Notes: generated by a model from the letters alone, not told the origin. Positions 34,334 to 44,142 are shown, numbered from the stretch's first letter. The stretch is 64,000 bases of DNA from Sphingopyxis sp. LC81 (GCF_000756375.1 NZ_JNFD01000036.1:1-64000), one strand, 5' to 3'. Numbers and translations are program-made.

Positions 34334-35335
34334 TTAGCGCCCGATCCAGCTGATGTTGCTGCCTTTTCCGACACCCAGCAGCTTCGCGGCCTCGCTGTCG
34401 AGCGTCGCGCCGTCGCCGATCTTGCCGAAACAACAGCGGAAATCGGCGAGTTGCCCCGTCGCGACCAGCGCGTCCTTGCCCGTTTCGGCGATGGCCGAAA
34501 TCTCGATATGTTTCGCGTCCTTGATGCTTGCGACCTGATCGGTGCGCGCGGTCATCGTCGGGCCGCCGTCGAAGATGTCGACAAAATTTTCGTACGCGAA
34601 GCCCTCATTCTCGAGCATGCGCATCGCGGCGCGCCCCGTCGGGTGCGGCACGCCGATGACGCTGCGCGCATGTTCGCCCAGCATCGCGATGTAGACGGGG
34701 TGTTTGGGCATCAGGTCGGCGATGAACTGATTGCCGTGGACCGCGTTGAACTGGTCGGCTTCCTGAAAATTCATGCCAAAGAATTTGCCCGCGACCCCGT
34801 CCCAGAAGGGCGATCCGCCCGCCTCGTCGATCACCCCGCGCAGTTCGGCGAGGATGCGGTCGCCGAAGCGCGCGCGGTGGCGCGCGATGAACAGATAGCG
34901 CGAACGCGCGAGCAATAGCCCGAGCCCGCCGGCGCGCGCCGCGGGGTGCAGGAACAGCCCGCCGACCTCGCTCGCGCCGTTGAGGTCGTTGCTGAGCATC
35001 AACACCTGCGCGTGGAAGGTGCGGCCCAGCTGCTCGCTATGCTTGCTGTCGGTGCCGATGCGGTACGAATAGAAGGGCCAGCGCTGACCGACCTGCCCGA
35101 AAATCTGGCAGGTGCCGCGCACTTCGCCATTGTCCGTATCTTCGAGCACGAGCAGGTAGAGCTCGTCCGACGGATATTCCTTGTCGCTCGCGAACGAGGC
35201 TTCGGTGCGCTCCAGCTTGGCACGCAAGGCATTCTTGTCGGGGGGCAGGTTGGTGAAGCCGCCGCCGGTCAGCTTCGCCATCTCGTAAATGCTCTGCAAG
35301 TCGCCCGGCTTGGCCGCCCGGATCACATAATTCAC
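34334..35335 (-). CDS. astA: Arginine N-succinyltransferase
   Basis: 333 residues, normal for AstA. Landmarks are 'IRAAKPGDLQSIYEMAKLTGGGFTNLPPD' at the start, 'SYRIGTDSKHSEQL' and 'LFLHPAARAGGLGLLLARSRYLFIA' (acyl-CoA-binding part of the fold). The C-terminal 'HIEISAIAETGKDALVATGQLADFRCC' is also typical. It transfers succinyl from succinyl-CoA to arginine, the first step of the pathway. Its ATG overlaps the stop of the M20 gene upstream (ATGA). Confidence 0.95.
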   Translation of the reverse strand: MNYVIRAAKPGDLQSIYEMAKLTGGGFTNLPPDKNALRAKLERTEASFASDKEYPSDELYLLVLEDTDNGEVRGTCQIFGQVGQRWPFYSYRIGTDSKHSEQLGRTFHAQVLMLSNDLNGASEVGGLFLHPAARAGGLGLLLARSRYLFIARHRARFGDRILAELRGVIDEAGGSPFWDGVAGKFFGMNFQEADQFNAVHGNQFIADLMPKHPVYIAMLGEHARSVIGVPHPTGRAAMRMLENEGFAYENFVDIFDGGPTMTARTDQVASIKDAKHIEISAIAETGKDALVATGQLADFRCCFGKIGDGATLDSEAAKLLGVGKGSNISWIGR

Positions 35336-36540
35336 ACCGTCCCCCGTTCCGCTATTCTTATCATGGTGAGTGCCGATAACTGCGCACGTTCGGCAAGGCT
35401 ATCGACGATCAGAAATTCGTCCGACGAATGGATCGCGCCGCCGCGCGGCCCCATCGTGTCGACCACCGGCACGCCGCATGCCGCGATATTATTGCCGTCG
35501 CACACCCCGCCGGTCGCGTTCCAGCCGATCGGCAGGCCGAGCGCGGCGCCGCAATCGCGCACCAGTTCGAACAGGCGCGTCGCCGGCGCGTCGAGCGGTT
35601 TCGGCGGGCGGTTGAAGCCGCCGTGGACGTGGCAATGCACATCATGCTCGCGCGACACCGCCGCAATCGCATCGCGCATCGCCGCCTCGGCCGAGGCCAT
35701 CGCGTCGGGGGTCGACGGGCGCATATTGACGCGCAGGATCGCGTTGTCGGGCACGATATTGTTCGGCCCGCCGCCGTCGATCTTCGCCGGATTGACCTTC
35801 AGCGTATCGGACTTCAGCGCGCCGAGCCGCAGCGCGAGGTCGGCCGCGGCGAGCAGCGCATTGCGCCCCTCCTGCGGATTGCGCCCGGCGTGCGCGGCGC
35901 GGCCGTGGACGATGACCGAAAAATTGCCGCTCCCCGGCCGCGCTCCCGCGAGCGTGCCGTCGGGCAACGCGGGCTCATAGGTCAGCGCCGCGGTCTTGCC
36001 TTTCGCCAGCTCGGCGATCAGCCGCGCCGATGCCTGGCTGCCCGTTTCCTCGTCGCTGTTGATCATCACGTCATATCCGACGCGGCCCGCGAGCGGCGAT
36101 GCCTCCAGCGCCGTCAGCGCCGCGAGGATCACCGAAATGCCCGCCTTCATGTCGGCGGTGCCGGGGCCGTTAAGCACGCCGTCTTCCAGCCACTTCAACG
36201 TCTGGAACGGATGGTCGGCGGCGAACACCGTGTCCATATGCCCGGTCAGCAGCAACTGCACCGGTGCCTCGGGGCGCACGCGCAGGTGCAGATGGTCGCC
36301 GCGCTGGATGGTGTTGACGGTGCCGGAGCTATCGACGCTCTCGACCGGATCGGCGGCGACCAGCCGGACTTCGCCGGGCAGCGCCGCGAACGCATCGGCG
36401 AGCAGGCCCGCGACGGTCTGCAGGCCCGGAAGATTGCCCGTGCCGCTGTTCACCGCCGCCCATTTTTCGACCTGCGCCAGCATCGGCGCATCGGCAGCGC
36501 GTTCGAGCGCGTTATGTTCGGTTGTCGAGACGGACGTCAT
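35332..36540 (-). CDS. M20 family metallohydrolase in the AST operon
   Basis: 402 residues. Zinc ligands and catalytic residues of the ArgE/DapE/CPG2 clan are present: His-x-Asp in 'LLTGHMDTVF', the bridging Asp in 'NGPGTADMKAG', the Glu-Glu pair in 'NSDEETGS' and the last His in 'GAIHSSDE'. The lid (dimerisation) domain lies at about 195-305. It resembles the glutamate carboxypeptidase branch. It is the first gene of the operon with astA and astB. As no astE is seen, it may remove succinate from succinylglutamate; this is an inference. Confidence 0.85.
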   Translation of the reverse strand: MTSVSTTEHNALERAADAPMLAQVEKWAAVNSGTGNLPGLQTVAGLLADAFAALPGEVRLVAADPVESVDSSGTVNTIQRGDHLHLRVRPEAPVQLLLTGHMDTVFAADHPFQTLKWLEDGVLNGPGTADMKAGISVILAALTALEASPLAGRVGYDVMINSDEETGSQASARLIAELAKGKTAALTYEPALPDGTLAGARPGSGNFSVIVHGRAAHAGRNPQEGRNALLAAADLALRLGALKSDTLKVNPAKIDGGGPNNIVPDNAILRVNMRPSTPDAMASAEAAMRDAIAAVSREHDVHCHVHGGFNRPPKPLDAPATRLFELVRDCGAALGLPIGWNATGGVCDGNNIAACGVPVVDTMGPRGGAIHSSDEFLIVDSLAERAQLSALTMIRIAERGTV

Positions 36541-36592
36541 GCCCCGGCTATAGACGCGCGCAATGTCGTTTGGCGACCCCCGACGTTGCGCG

Positions 36593-37795
36593 TCAGGACG
36601 GCTTGGCTGGCTTCAGCAACGGCGTGTAGCCGCGAAGCTGCAGCGCCTTGCGCGGTGAAAGTTCGCCGGCGAGCTGATCCAGATTTTGCTCCGCACGCGC
36701 GTTTTTTTGCTGTGCAAACAGGGTTCGTGCGAGTTCGACGCGTGCGCGCTGCCGTACGTCGAGATTGCCGAAAGGGTCGAAGAAGGAATCGATCCGCGCA
36801 CGGTCCTTCACGCCATCCCAACTAAATAGCTTCCCGGCCTCTTTGTCGTTCGCGATCGCCGCATAGCGCCGGGCGGCTTCGGTGGGCGCGATCTTGCCGG
36901 TCAGCATGGCGAGACGCGTCTCGAACAGCTTGGCTTCGGGTGACGGTGCCGTGCCTGCGAAATCGGCAAGCACGCGCCCGATCCAATCCCAATTCACGAC
37001 GCCCGTCGCCGCCTGCATCCCCAGCAGGTTGAACGCGAGGATCGCACCCCGATGCTGCGCGGTCGTCGCGGCGAGCACGGCGTCTTCGGCCGGCCGGCCG
37101 AGGCTCGCGGGCGAGGCGATTTCGATGGCCGGATCGTTTTTCAGGATCGCTTCGATGTCGGCCTTGTGGAAATAGCCGACGACGACGAGCATCGTCTCAC
37201 CCCTGTACCGTTGCGCGGCCGCGCGGATGCGCTGTGCCTGCATGAAGGTACGATACAGATAGAGGCGGCGCGGCAGGTCGCGATCGGCCCGCGGCGCGGG
37301 TTCGGCGGCCCATTTTTGCAGCGGCGCGAGCGTCGCCGGGTCTTCGGCGGCAAAAAAGTCCCAATCGAGGACCTTGCGATCGGGGAAGGTCAGGAAACCC
37401 TGGAACCCCTGTGCCTTGCGCACTTCCGGGGGCGTGTCGAGGTCGACCCCGAAGCCGAGCAGCTGATCGTCCATCGGCGGGGTCCAGTCGATCGGACAAA
37501 GCGCGGTGCCGCGCTTCGCGGCCCAGGGCAGGATGATGCCCTGAACCTCATATGTGAATTCGTAAAAATCCTGCCGCGACGCCTGTTCGGGCGGACGCTC
37601 GATGCAGACCGCGGCGGGCTTCACCAGATCGAGCCAGGCCGCGAGCATCCCCGGCTGATCCTTTTCGGCCACCAGTTGCGCGGCGTGATCGACGCCGAGG
37701 ATCGCGACCCGCGTCCTGCCTTCATCAGCTTGCGCACCGTGCGGAAACGCGGCGGCGACCAGCAGGGTAAGGCATGCAAAGGCGCGTCGCAGCAC
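36593..37795 (-). CDS. Secreted protein, TraB/ChaN-like (function unknown)
   Basis: 400 residues from a GTG at 37795, chosen because it has an AAGGA site 8-9 bases upstream and begins a good signal peptide (VLRRAFACLTLLVAAAFPHGAQA); ATG codons further upstream would bury the signal. The body starts 'RVAILGVDHAAQLV' and has 'KPAAVCIERPP' and 'MLVVVGYFHKADIEAIL', which together recall the TraB/GumN and ChaN folds (a Glu and distant His around a metal or substrate site). The match is weak and no substrate can be given. The gene stands alone before a 224-bp gap. Confidence 0.6.
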   Translation of the reverse strand: MLRRAFACLTLLVAAAFPHGAQADEGRTRVAILGVDHAAQLVAEKDQPGMLAAWLDLVKPAAVCIERPPEQASRQDFYEFTYEVQGIILPWAAKRGTALCPIDWTPPMDDQLLGFGVDLDTPPEVRKAQGFQGFLTFPDRKVLDWDFFAAEDPATLAPLQKWAAEPAPRADRDLPRRLYLYRTFMQAQRIRAAAQRYRGETMLVVVGYFHKADIEAILKNDPAIEIASPASLGRPAEDAVLAATTAQHRGAILAFNLLGMQAATGVVNWDWIGRVLADFAGTAPSPEAKLFETRLAMLTGKIAPTEAARRYAAIANDKEAGKLFSWDGVKDRARIDSFFDPFGNLDVRQRARVELARTLFAQQKNARAEQNLDQLAGELSPRKALQLRGYTPLLKPAKPS

Positions 37796-38019
37796 GGTCG
37801 ATTTCCTTGTCCAGAGAAGAGGACGACCGCATAGCACGGACAGGGCGCGTGACAATGTTCGCGGGACGGCCGCGGATTTCCTCTTCGCTGTGCGGTAAGT
37901 CACTGTCGCGCGCGTCGCCCTCGGCTATGAGGCGGCCGAATTGCACCGAATCGCAACGCATTAACCGAAAGTTCGGAACAGCGTCGCTACGCTGGCCGAA
38001 CCGATAAGTGAGTGAGCCG

Positions 38020-39201
38020 ATGACCGCCGCCTTTGTGCTTGGCATCAACATGTCCGTCGCCGGCATTTTCGCCGTTGCGTTCGCCGTGGTCGCGGCGACG
38101 AACCGCGGCGCGCGCGGTGCGCGGTGGCTTGCGGCGGGTTATGGCATGGGCATCATCTATGTCGCGCTGGAGTTTCTGCTGACGCGGCAGGTCGATCCGA
38201 CCCCGGTCGGCATCGGCATATTCCTGGTCTTCCTGATCGCGCTCAGCTTTGCGCTGGTCGGTGTCGCCCATCATTATCGGGCGCAGCCGCCGTGGGGCGC
38301 GATGGCGGCGATCTGGGTCGTCACGATCCTCGCCGTGCCGGTGATCTTCAGCATGACCTATGGCTCGATCGTGCGCCTGATGCTCTACCAGATTCCCTAT
38401 TTTGCGATGCAGGTCCTGCTCGGGCTTGTGATCTGGCGCTCGGGCCGGCGCCAGGCGCTCGACCTGCTGCTGATCGCGCTTCAGGTGCTCGCTGCGAGCA
38501 TCTATGTCGCCAAACCCTTCATCGCGGCGATCGTGGGGACGGCGAGTGCGCCGCAGGGCTATATGGCGACGACCTATGCCGCGATCTCGCAAAGCGGGAG
38601 CGTCGTCACGCTCATGGCCATCGCGCTCGTCATGCTGCTCGTGATCATGCGCGACACCACCGCGGAGATGGTCGCGCGGTCGGAAACCGATCCGCTTTCG
38701 AGTGTGCTCAACCGCCGCGGTTTCGAACATCATGCCGAACTGGCGCTGCTGCGCGGCGAGGAGGTGGCGGTGCTCGTCGCGGCCGACCTCGACGACTTCA
38801 AGAAGATCAACGACAGCTTCGGCCACGCCGCGGGCGACGGGGTGATCGCGCATTTCGCGGCGATGCTGGTCGATGCGGCGCCCGCCAATGCGATCGTCGG
38901 CCGGATCGGGGGCGAGGAATTCGCCGTCCTGCTTCCCGACGCGCTGCTGTCCGACGGCCGCCTCTATGCCGAAACCGTGCGCACGACCTTTGCCTCGGCA
39001 CGATTGCCGGTGCTCGGGGTCGACCGCGGCTTTACGGCATCCTTCGGCGTAGCCCAGCGAATCTCGGGCGATTCGCTGTTCGATCTGTCGCGCCGGGCCG
39101 ACGCCGCGCTGTACCGCGCGAAGGCGGGCGGACGGAATCAGGTTCGCGTCGCAATTGCCGAATTGGCACCGGCGCCGGCGCCCGCCCGCGGGGTCGCCTG
39201 A
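38020..39201 (+). CDS. Membrane-bound GGDEF diguanylate cyclase
   Basis: 393 residues from the ATG at 38020 (a GTG four codons upstream is the alternative). About seven hydrophobic segments fill residues 1-215, and the GGDEF domain follows. Active-site features are intact: 'DLDDFKKINDSFGHAAGD' and the signature G-G-E-E-F in 'GRIGGEEFAVLLPD', so it should make c-di-GMP from GTP. The inhibitory RxxD site five residues before the signature is absent ('ANAIVGRI'), suggesting no product feedback by that route. What the membrane part senses is unknown. c-di-GMP could affect the exopolysaccharide genes at the right end, but no link is seen. Confidence 0.9.
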   Translation: MTAAFVLGINMSVAGIFAVAFAVVAATNRGARGARWLAAGYGMGIIYVALEFLLTRQVDPTPVGIGIFLVFLIALSFALVGVAHHYRAQPPWGAMAAIWVVTILAVPVIFSMTYGSIVRLMLYQIPYFAMQVLLGLVIWRSGRRQALDLLLIALQVLAASIYVAKPFIAAIVGTASAPQGYMATTYAAISQSGSVVTLMAIALVMLLVIMRDTTAEMVARSETDPLSSVLNRRGFEHHAELALLRGEEVAVLVAADLDDFKKINDSFGHAAGDGVIAHFAAMLVDAAPANAIVGRIGGEEFAVLLPDALLSDGRLYAETVRTTFASARLPVLGVDRGFTASFGVAQRISGDSLFDLSRRADAALYRAKAGGRNQVRVAIAELAPAPAPARGVA

Positions 39202-39203
39202 GC

Positions 39204-39503
39204 TCAGACCGCGAGCAGCGGCGTGTCTTCCTCGCGCGGCGGCGCGGGTTCGAAACCGGGCAGGGGATCGAATTCCTCTTCGCTGAGCTCGATCGACGCG
39301 AGGCCGTCGAGCTTGAAGTGGCCGAGCCGCGGGTCCTCGTCGGACCGCCAGCTCTTGTTGAGGTTCAGTGCGCTGATGAACAGGTCGCCGCGGCGCTCGA
39401 ACAGCAGGTGCGGCGCCAACGTCAGCACCTGGCCGTTATAATGCGCCGTCACCAGCCTTTTGCGGGCGATGGCTTCCATCAGTTTCAGTCGTGTGTCGTC
39501 CAT
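39204..39503 (-). CDS. Stand-alone WYL-like domain protein
   Basis: 99 residues. It reads like a small SH3-barrel WYL domain: 'MEAIARKRLVTAHYNG', 'LAPHLLFERRGDLFISALNL', then 'GHFKLDGLASIEL' and an acidic C-terminus. In larger proteins such domains sense ligands next to an HTH, but no DNA-binding part is present here. It is convergent with the GGDEF gene, separated by 2 bp. Confidence 0.65.
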   Translation of the reverse strand: MDDTRLKLMEAIARKRLVTAHYNGQVLTLAPHLLFERRGDLFISALNLNKSWRSDEDPRLGHFKLDGLASIELSEEEFDPLPGFEPAPPREEDTPLLAV

Positions 39504-39717
39504 GGTTTCAGAGCCGTTCGGGGGAGAAAGGTTTTATTGTGCAATGCAGCATAATCACATGCGGGCCCGGTGGGCAAGTGCCGAAAGTCCGCACAGCGGC
39601 TGAAAACCTATGCGCGAAACACCGCCCATTGCCAATCGAAACCAATCGCGGCATAGGGCGACGGCCCTTTCCTCCCCGGGTCCACTGGCGCAGCCGCGCC
39701 GACCAGAGGGTGCTTGC

Positions 39718-41814
39718 ATGACTGAATTTCTCGATCGCTCCGGCCTGTCCGTCGATTCGCGACTGGCCGACTTTATCGAGCAGCGCGCGCTGCCGGGGAC
39801 GGGGCTCGACGCCGCCAAATTCTGGAGCGATTTCGCGGGGCTGCTCGGCAAGTTCGCGCCGGAGAATGCCGCGTTGCTAGCGAAGCGCGAAGATTTGCAG
39901 GCGCAGATCGACGCCTGGCACGAAGCGCGCGCCGGACAAGCGCACGACCCGCAAGCCTATCAGGCGTTCCTTCGCGAGATCGGCTATCTCGTCCCCGAAC
40001 CCGCGGCCTTCAAAGTCGGCACGCAGAATGTCGATCCCGAAATCGCGACGATGGCGGGACCGCAGCTCGTCGTGCCCGCGCTCAACGCGCGTTTCGCGCT
40101 CAACGCCGCGAATGCGCGTTGGGGCAGCCTCTACGATGCGCTCTATGGCACCGACGCGCTCGACGCGCCGGCTGCGAAGCCCGATGGCTACGACGCGGAG
40201 CGCGGCGCCGCGGTGATCGCGCGCGCCAAGGCCTTCCTCGACGAAGCGGTGCCGCTCGCGTCGGGAAGCTGGGCCGACTGGCAGGGCGAACAGCCCGTAC
40301 TCGCCGATCCGGCGCAATGGGTCGGCAGCAAGCCCGGCGGCATCCTGCTCCGCCACAACGGCCTGCATATCGAACTGGTGATCGATCCCGCGAGCGCGAT
40401 CGGCAAGACCGACCCCGCGGGCATCGCCGACGTCGTGCTCGAAGCCGCGCTGACGACGATCATCGATCTCGAGGATAGCGTCGCCGCGGTCGACGGTGAG
40501 GACAAGGCGCTCGGCTACACCAACTGGCTCGGCCTGATGCGCGGCGACCTCGTCGAGAGCTTCGCCAAGGGCGGGGCGACGGTCACCCGCGCGATGGAGG
40601 CCGATCGCGAATGGACCTCGCCGTCGGGCGAGGCCTTCACCCTCCACGGCCGCAGCGTGATGTTCGTGCGCAACGTCGGTCATCTGATGACGACCCCGAT
40701 GATCAAGCTGCCGAACGGCGCCGAAGCGCCCGAGGGCCTCTGCGACGCCGTCATCACCAGCCTCTGCTCGCTCCACGACCTCAAGGGCCTCGGTAGCCTC
40801 AAGAACAGCCGCGCGGGCAGCATCTATATCGTGAAGCCCAAGCAGCATGGTCCCGAGGAATGCGGCTTCACGAACCGGCTGTTCGACGCGGTCGAGGATA
40901 TGCTCGGCCTCGCGCGCCACACGATGAAGGTCGGTGTGATGGACGAGGAACGCCGCACCAGCGCCAACCTCGCCGCGTGCATCCACGCCGTGAAGGACCG
41001 CATCGTCTTCATCAACACCGGCTTCCTCGACCGCACCGGCGACGAGATCCACACGTCGATGCGTGCGGGTCCGATGATCCCGAAGGGCGAGATGAAGGCG
41101 AGCGACTGGATCGCGTCCTACGAGGACCGCAACGTCCGCATCGGCCTTGCCTGCGGGCTGTCGGGCAAGGCGCAGATCGGCAAGGGCATGTGGGCGATGC
41201 CCGACCTGATGCGCGCGATGCTCGACGCCAAGGTCGGCCATCCGAAATCGGGCGCGAACACCGCATGGGTGCCGTCGCCGACCGCCGCGACGCTTCACGC
41301 GCTGCACTATCATCAGGTCGATGTGTTCGCGCGCCAGAAGGAAATCGCGGGCGAGGCGGTGCCGGCGCTCGACCGGCTGCTCAACATCCCCGTCGCGGCG
41401 GGGCGCAACTGGAGCGACGCCGAAGTCACCCGCGAACTCGATAACAATTGCCAGGGCATCCTCGGCTATGTCGTGCGCTGGATCGATCAGGGCGTCGGCT
41501 GCTCGAAAGTGCCCGACATCGACGACGTCGGGCTGATGGAGGACCGCGCGACGCTGCGCATCGCCAGCCAGGCGCTCGCCAACTGGCTGCTCCACGGCGT
41601 CTGTACCGCCGAACAGGTCGACGCCGCACTGACGCGCATGGCGGCAAAGGTCGATGCGCAGAACGCCGGCGATGCGCTCTACGAAAAGCTGACCCCCGAC
41701 GGCATCGCGTACCAGGCGGCGCGCGCGCTGATCTTCGAGGGCGTGACGCAGCCGTCGGGTTATACCGAACCGCTGCTGCACAAATATCGCCAGAAGAAGA
41801 AAGCCGCGGCGTGA
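39718..41814 (+). CDS. glcB: Malate synthase G
   Basis: 698 residues from the ATG at 39718, with an AGAGGG site; 36 codons upstream are ignored. The large single-chain G form is recognised by '[19 protein letters not shown]', the metal-binding '[18 protein letters not shown]', '[26 protein letters not shown]' and '[18 protein letters not shown]'. The catalytic Asp lies near the C-terminus. It condenses glyoxylate with acetyl-CoA to malate, completing the glyoxylate shunt. The GFA gene overlaps its stop by 4 bp (GTGA). Confidence 0.96.
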   Translation: MTEFLDRSGLSVDSRLADFIEQRALPGTGLDAAKFWSDFAGLLGKFAPENAALLAKREDLQAQIDAWHEARAGQAHDPQAYQAFLREIGYLVPEPAAFKVGTQNVDPEIATMAGPQLVVPALNARFALNAANARWGSLYDALYGTDALDAPAAKPDGYDAERGAAVIARAKAFLDEAVPLASGSWADWQGEQPVLADPAQWVGSKPGGILLRHNGLHIELVIDPASAIGKTDPAGIADVVLEAALTTIIDLEDSVAAVDGEDKALGYTNWLGLMRGDLVESFAKGGATVTRAMEADREWTSPSGEAFTLHGRSVMFVRNVGHLMTTPMIKLPNGAEAPEGLCDAVITSLCSLHDLKGLGSLKNSRAGSIYIVKPKQHGPEECGFTNRLFDAVEDMLGLARHTMKVGVMDEERRTSANLAACIHAVKDRIVFINTGFLDRTGDEIHTSMRAGPMIPKGEMKASDWIASYEDRNVRIGLACGLSGKAQIGKGMWAMPDLMRAMLDAKVGHPKSGANTAWVPSPTAATLHALHYHQVDVFARQKEIAGEAVPALDRLLNIPVAAGRNWSDAEVTRELDNNCQGILGYVVRWIDQGVGCSKVPDIDDVGLMEDRATLRIASQALANWLLHGVCTAEQVDAALTRMAAKVDAQNAGDALYEKLTPDGIAYQAARALIFEGVTQPSGYTEPLLHKYRQKKKAAA

Positions 41815-42170
41815 GCTTGGCCGCCGCATGCCTTTGCGGCGCGACCCGATATATATTGGCAGAGCCGATCGGCGACGTCGTGCTCTGTCATTGCCGCCAG
41901 TGCCGCCGCGCCAATGGCGGGGCGTTCAATGTGGCGGTGCTGGCCGAAACGGCGAATGTGCGGTTCGAGGCCCGCGACGCCGTGCGCGAATTTGAAAGCT
42001 CGCCCGGCAAGTATCGCGCTTTCTGTTCGCGCTGCGGTTCACCCGTTTATAGTCGCCGCGACGATTTACCCGGCGTTCTTCGGTTGCGCGGCGGGTTGAT
42101 CGACGACCTGCCGCCGCCGCGCCGGTTGACCGAAGCATATCGTGAGGACGGCTGGGACTGGCTGGCCTGA
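41811..42170 (+). CDS. GFA family protein (CENP-V/GFA domain)
   Basis: 119 residues from a GTG that overlaps the malate synthase stop (GTGA). The GFA/CENP-V zinc-binding cysteines are visible: 'ACLCGATRY', '[12 protein letters not shown]' (C-x-C-x2-C), and '[11 protein letters not shown]' (C-x2-C). Members were first described as glutathione-formaldehyde adduct enzymes, but many have other or unknown roles. Translational coupling to glcB suggests a function in C1/C2 aldehyde metabolism; this is an inference. Confidence 0.86.
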   Translation: MSLAAACLCGATRYILAEPIGDVVLCHCRQCRRANGGAFNVAVLAETANVRFEARDAVREFESSPGKYRAFCSRCGSPVYSRRDDLPGVLRLRGGLIDDLPPPRRLTEAYREDGWDWLA

Positions 42171-42265
42171 CCGCTGCGCGCCCATGAATTGACAGCGCAA
42201 ACCCGCGGGCGCATAGCGCCGCCCGCCGGAGCGCGACTCCGGCATCAACCCAAGGACCGAAAAAT

Positions 42266-42371
42266 GGACCCCGACAGTAGACGTCGTACCATATGTCCGG
42301 CAGCCACGGCGGTCCGTCAGGGGTAATCTCCTGCGCATCTCCTGACGCTGGCGGACGCCAGCATTCAGGAG
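42266..42371 (+). promoter_or_regulatory. Structured corA leader with RBS-sequestering hairpin
   Basis: The final hairpin is CTCCTGA (42339-42345) with TCAGGAG (42365-42371), plus GCTGGC/GCCAGC and a GGAC loop: 13 pairs in total. It buries AGGAG, the corA ribosome-binding site. Upstream, CAGGGG (42318-42323) can pair with a first CTCCTG (42328-42333) or, in competition, with the second at 42339-42344. GGACC (42266-42270) and GGTCC (42311-42315) could close a small junction holding two short stems. It is a candidate Mg2+-sensing riboswitch; by-eye folding only. Confidence 0.5.
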
Positions 42372-42378
42372 ACACTCC

Positions 42379-43350
42379 ATGTTCAACGCTTTCGTTCGCG
42401 AGGCCGATCGCCTCGTCCGCGCCGATATCGGCGCGGCAAACCCGCCCGCCATCCTGTGGGCGGACATCGTCCATCCGACCGCCGACGACGCCGCAAATGC
42501 CGCCGCCTTGCTTGGCATTTCGATTCCGACGCTGCCCGAAATGCAGGAAATCGAACCCTCGGCGCGGCTTTACGAAGAGGTCGGAGCGCAGTTCATGACG
42601 GTGCCGATTGTCGTCGGGCTCGACGGCGATGCGCCGCGCCTTGCGCCCGTCACCTTCATCCTCGGCGCGGCGAGCCTCGCGACGGTCCGCCATGCCGAGG
42701 CGGCGCCGTTCGAACAGGTTGTCGCGCGCCGGCTGCGCAGCAACGGCGCGACGACCGCCGAAACGCTGATGCTCGACCTGATCGAAGCGATCGTCGACCG
42801 CGTTGCCGACGTGCTCGAACGCAGCGCGCTCCACTGCGATACGGTTTCGCGCGACGTCTTTGCGCGGAAAGCGGCGGGCGGCGGCACCGAAGGTCCGGCG
42901 CGCGACCTCGAAGCGATGCTCGGCCGCATCGGGCGCGAGGGCGACCTGCTCACCAAGCTGCGCGAATGCCTCGTCGGGCTCGCGCGAATGCTGTCCTACC
43001 ACAGCACGCGCAGCGAAGGCAGCGCGCGCGAGGCGCGCGTGCGGCTCAAGACGATCCAGCGCGACGTGCAGGCGCTGACCGATCACGCAAGCTTCCTGTC
43101 GGGCAAGATCAACTTCCTGCTTGATGCGACGCTCGGGCTGATCAACCTCGAGCAGAACCAGATCATCAAGATTTTCACCGTCGCCGCGGTGGCTTTCCTG
43201 CCGCCGACGCTGATCGCGTCGATCTATGGCATGAATTTCGACATCATGCCCGAACTGCGCTGGCAGTACGGCTACCCGTTCGCGATCGGGCTGATGCTCG
43301 TATCGTCGATCCTCCCCTTCGCCTATTTCCGCAAGCGCGGCTGGCTGTGA
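42379..43350 (+). CDS. corA: CorA-family divalent cation channel
   Basis: 323 residues. A long cytosolic helical domain is followed by two C-terminal membrane helices, the first ending in the selectivity motif Gly-Met-Asn (IYGMNFDIMPEL). The last helix ends in basic residues (FRKRGWL). The family conducts Mg2+ (or Co2+/Ni2+). The AGGAG ribosome-binding site 7 bases before the ATG is fully inside a strong hairpin, so translation is probably gated. The next gene follows after 19 bp. Confidence 0.92.
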   Translation: MFNAFVREADRLVRADIGAANPPAILWADIVHPTADDAANAAALLGISIPTLPEMQEIEPSARLYEEVGAQFMTVPIVVGLDGDAPRLAPVTFILGAASLATVRHAEAAPFEQVVARRLRSNGATTAETLMLDLIEAIVDRVADVLERSALHCDTVSRDVFARKAAGGGTEGPARDLEAMLGRIGREGDLLTKLRECLVGLARMLSYHSTRSEGSAREARVRLKTIQRDVQALTDHASFLSGKINFLLDATLGLINLEQNQIIKIFTVAAVAFLPPTLIASIYGMNFDIMPELRWQYGYPFAIGLMLVSSILPFAYFRKRGWL

Positions 43351-43369
43351 TGACGGCGGGAGACAGACG

Positions 43370-44059
43370 ATGCGGATCATCGAATTCCGCCTGCTGCCGG
43401 GTCTGGCAGCTGCGAGCGTAATCGCCACGCCGCTGCCCGCGATCGCGGCGGGCGGCGCGCATGGTGTTGACGACGCTGCCGTCGAAACCCCCGGCGCCTG
43501 CCATCTGGAAAGCTGGGTCAGCGACCTCGGCGGCGGCGAGCGCCTCCTCAACTTCAGCCCCGCCTGCACGGCCGAAGCGTTGCCGACGGTTGAAATCGGC
43601 GGAACTGTCCAGCGGGTCGGCGTTCCCGGCGCGCGCCGCTGGCTTGCCGGACCCGCCATCAAATGGACCTTGCACGAGGGCGGCCGCGGCCCCGCGGTCG
43701 GCCTTGCCGGATCGGCGTTGATCGACCCCGGTTCGGGGCATATCGAAAACGCGGCGCTTCTGGTGCCCGTGACCTTTCGGCCGGCGGACAGAATCACGGT
43801 CAACCTCAACGCCGGCGTCGGGCACAGCCGGGGCGAGGGCGCGCATCCGATCTACGGCGCGCAGGTCGATGTCGCGGCGGCGCAAGGGGTCGCGCTGATG
43901 GCGGAGATTTTCGGACGGCCCGACCAGCGGCCCGCGCTGCAGGCGGGGATCCGATGGACCTTCGACCGCGACCGCATCGATCTCGACCTGCTCGCCGGCC
44001 GGCAGGGCGGGGCGGCGGGCAACGGGAGCCTCACGCTGGGGGTCACAATCCGGCGATAG
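43370..44059 (+). CDS. Putative secreted or outer-membrane protein
   Basis: 229 residues. A signal peptide covers about 1-26 (ending P-A-I-A-A). The mature part has alternating beta-strand-like stretches and charged turns ('GAAVQRVGV' to 'FGRPDQRPALQAGIRWTFDRDRIDLDLLAGRQ'), ending in 'SLTLGVTIRR', similar to a small barrel or lipocalin-like fold, but the terminal aromatic residue of classical barrels is lacking. Two cysteines (about 44 and 66) could form a disulphide. No family is recognised. It follows corA closely and may be co-transcribed with it. Confidence 0.65.
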   Translation: MRIIEFRLLPGLAAASVIATPLPAIAAGGAHGVDDAAVETPGACHLESWVSDLGGGERLLNFSPACTAEALPTVEIGGTVQRVGVPGARRWLAGPAIKWTLHEGGRGPAVGLAGSALIDPGSGHIENAALLVPVTFRPADRITVNLNAGVGHSRGEGAHPIYGAQVDVAAAQGVALMAEIFGRPDQRPALQAGIRWTFDRDRIDLDLLAGRQGGAAGNGSLTLGVTIRR

Positions 44060-44142
44060 CGGATCGGCGATCGCCCGAAGCGGGCTTGCTGCGCGCGGCG
44101 CGCATGTGTTAGAACATATAAAGAACATCTTTGGAGATGCCC

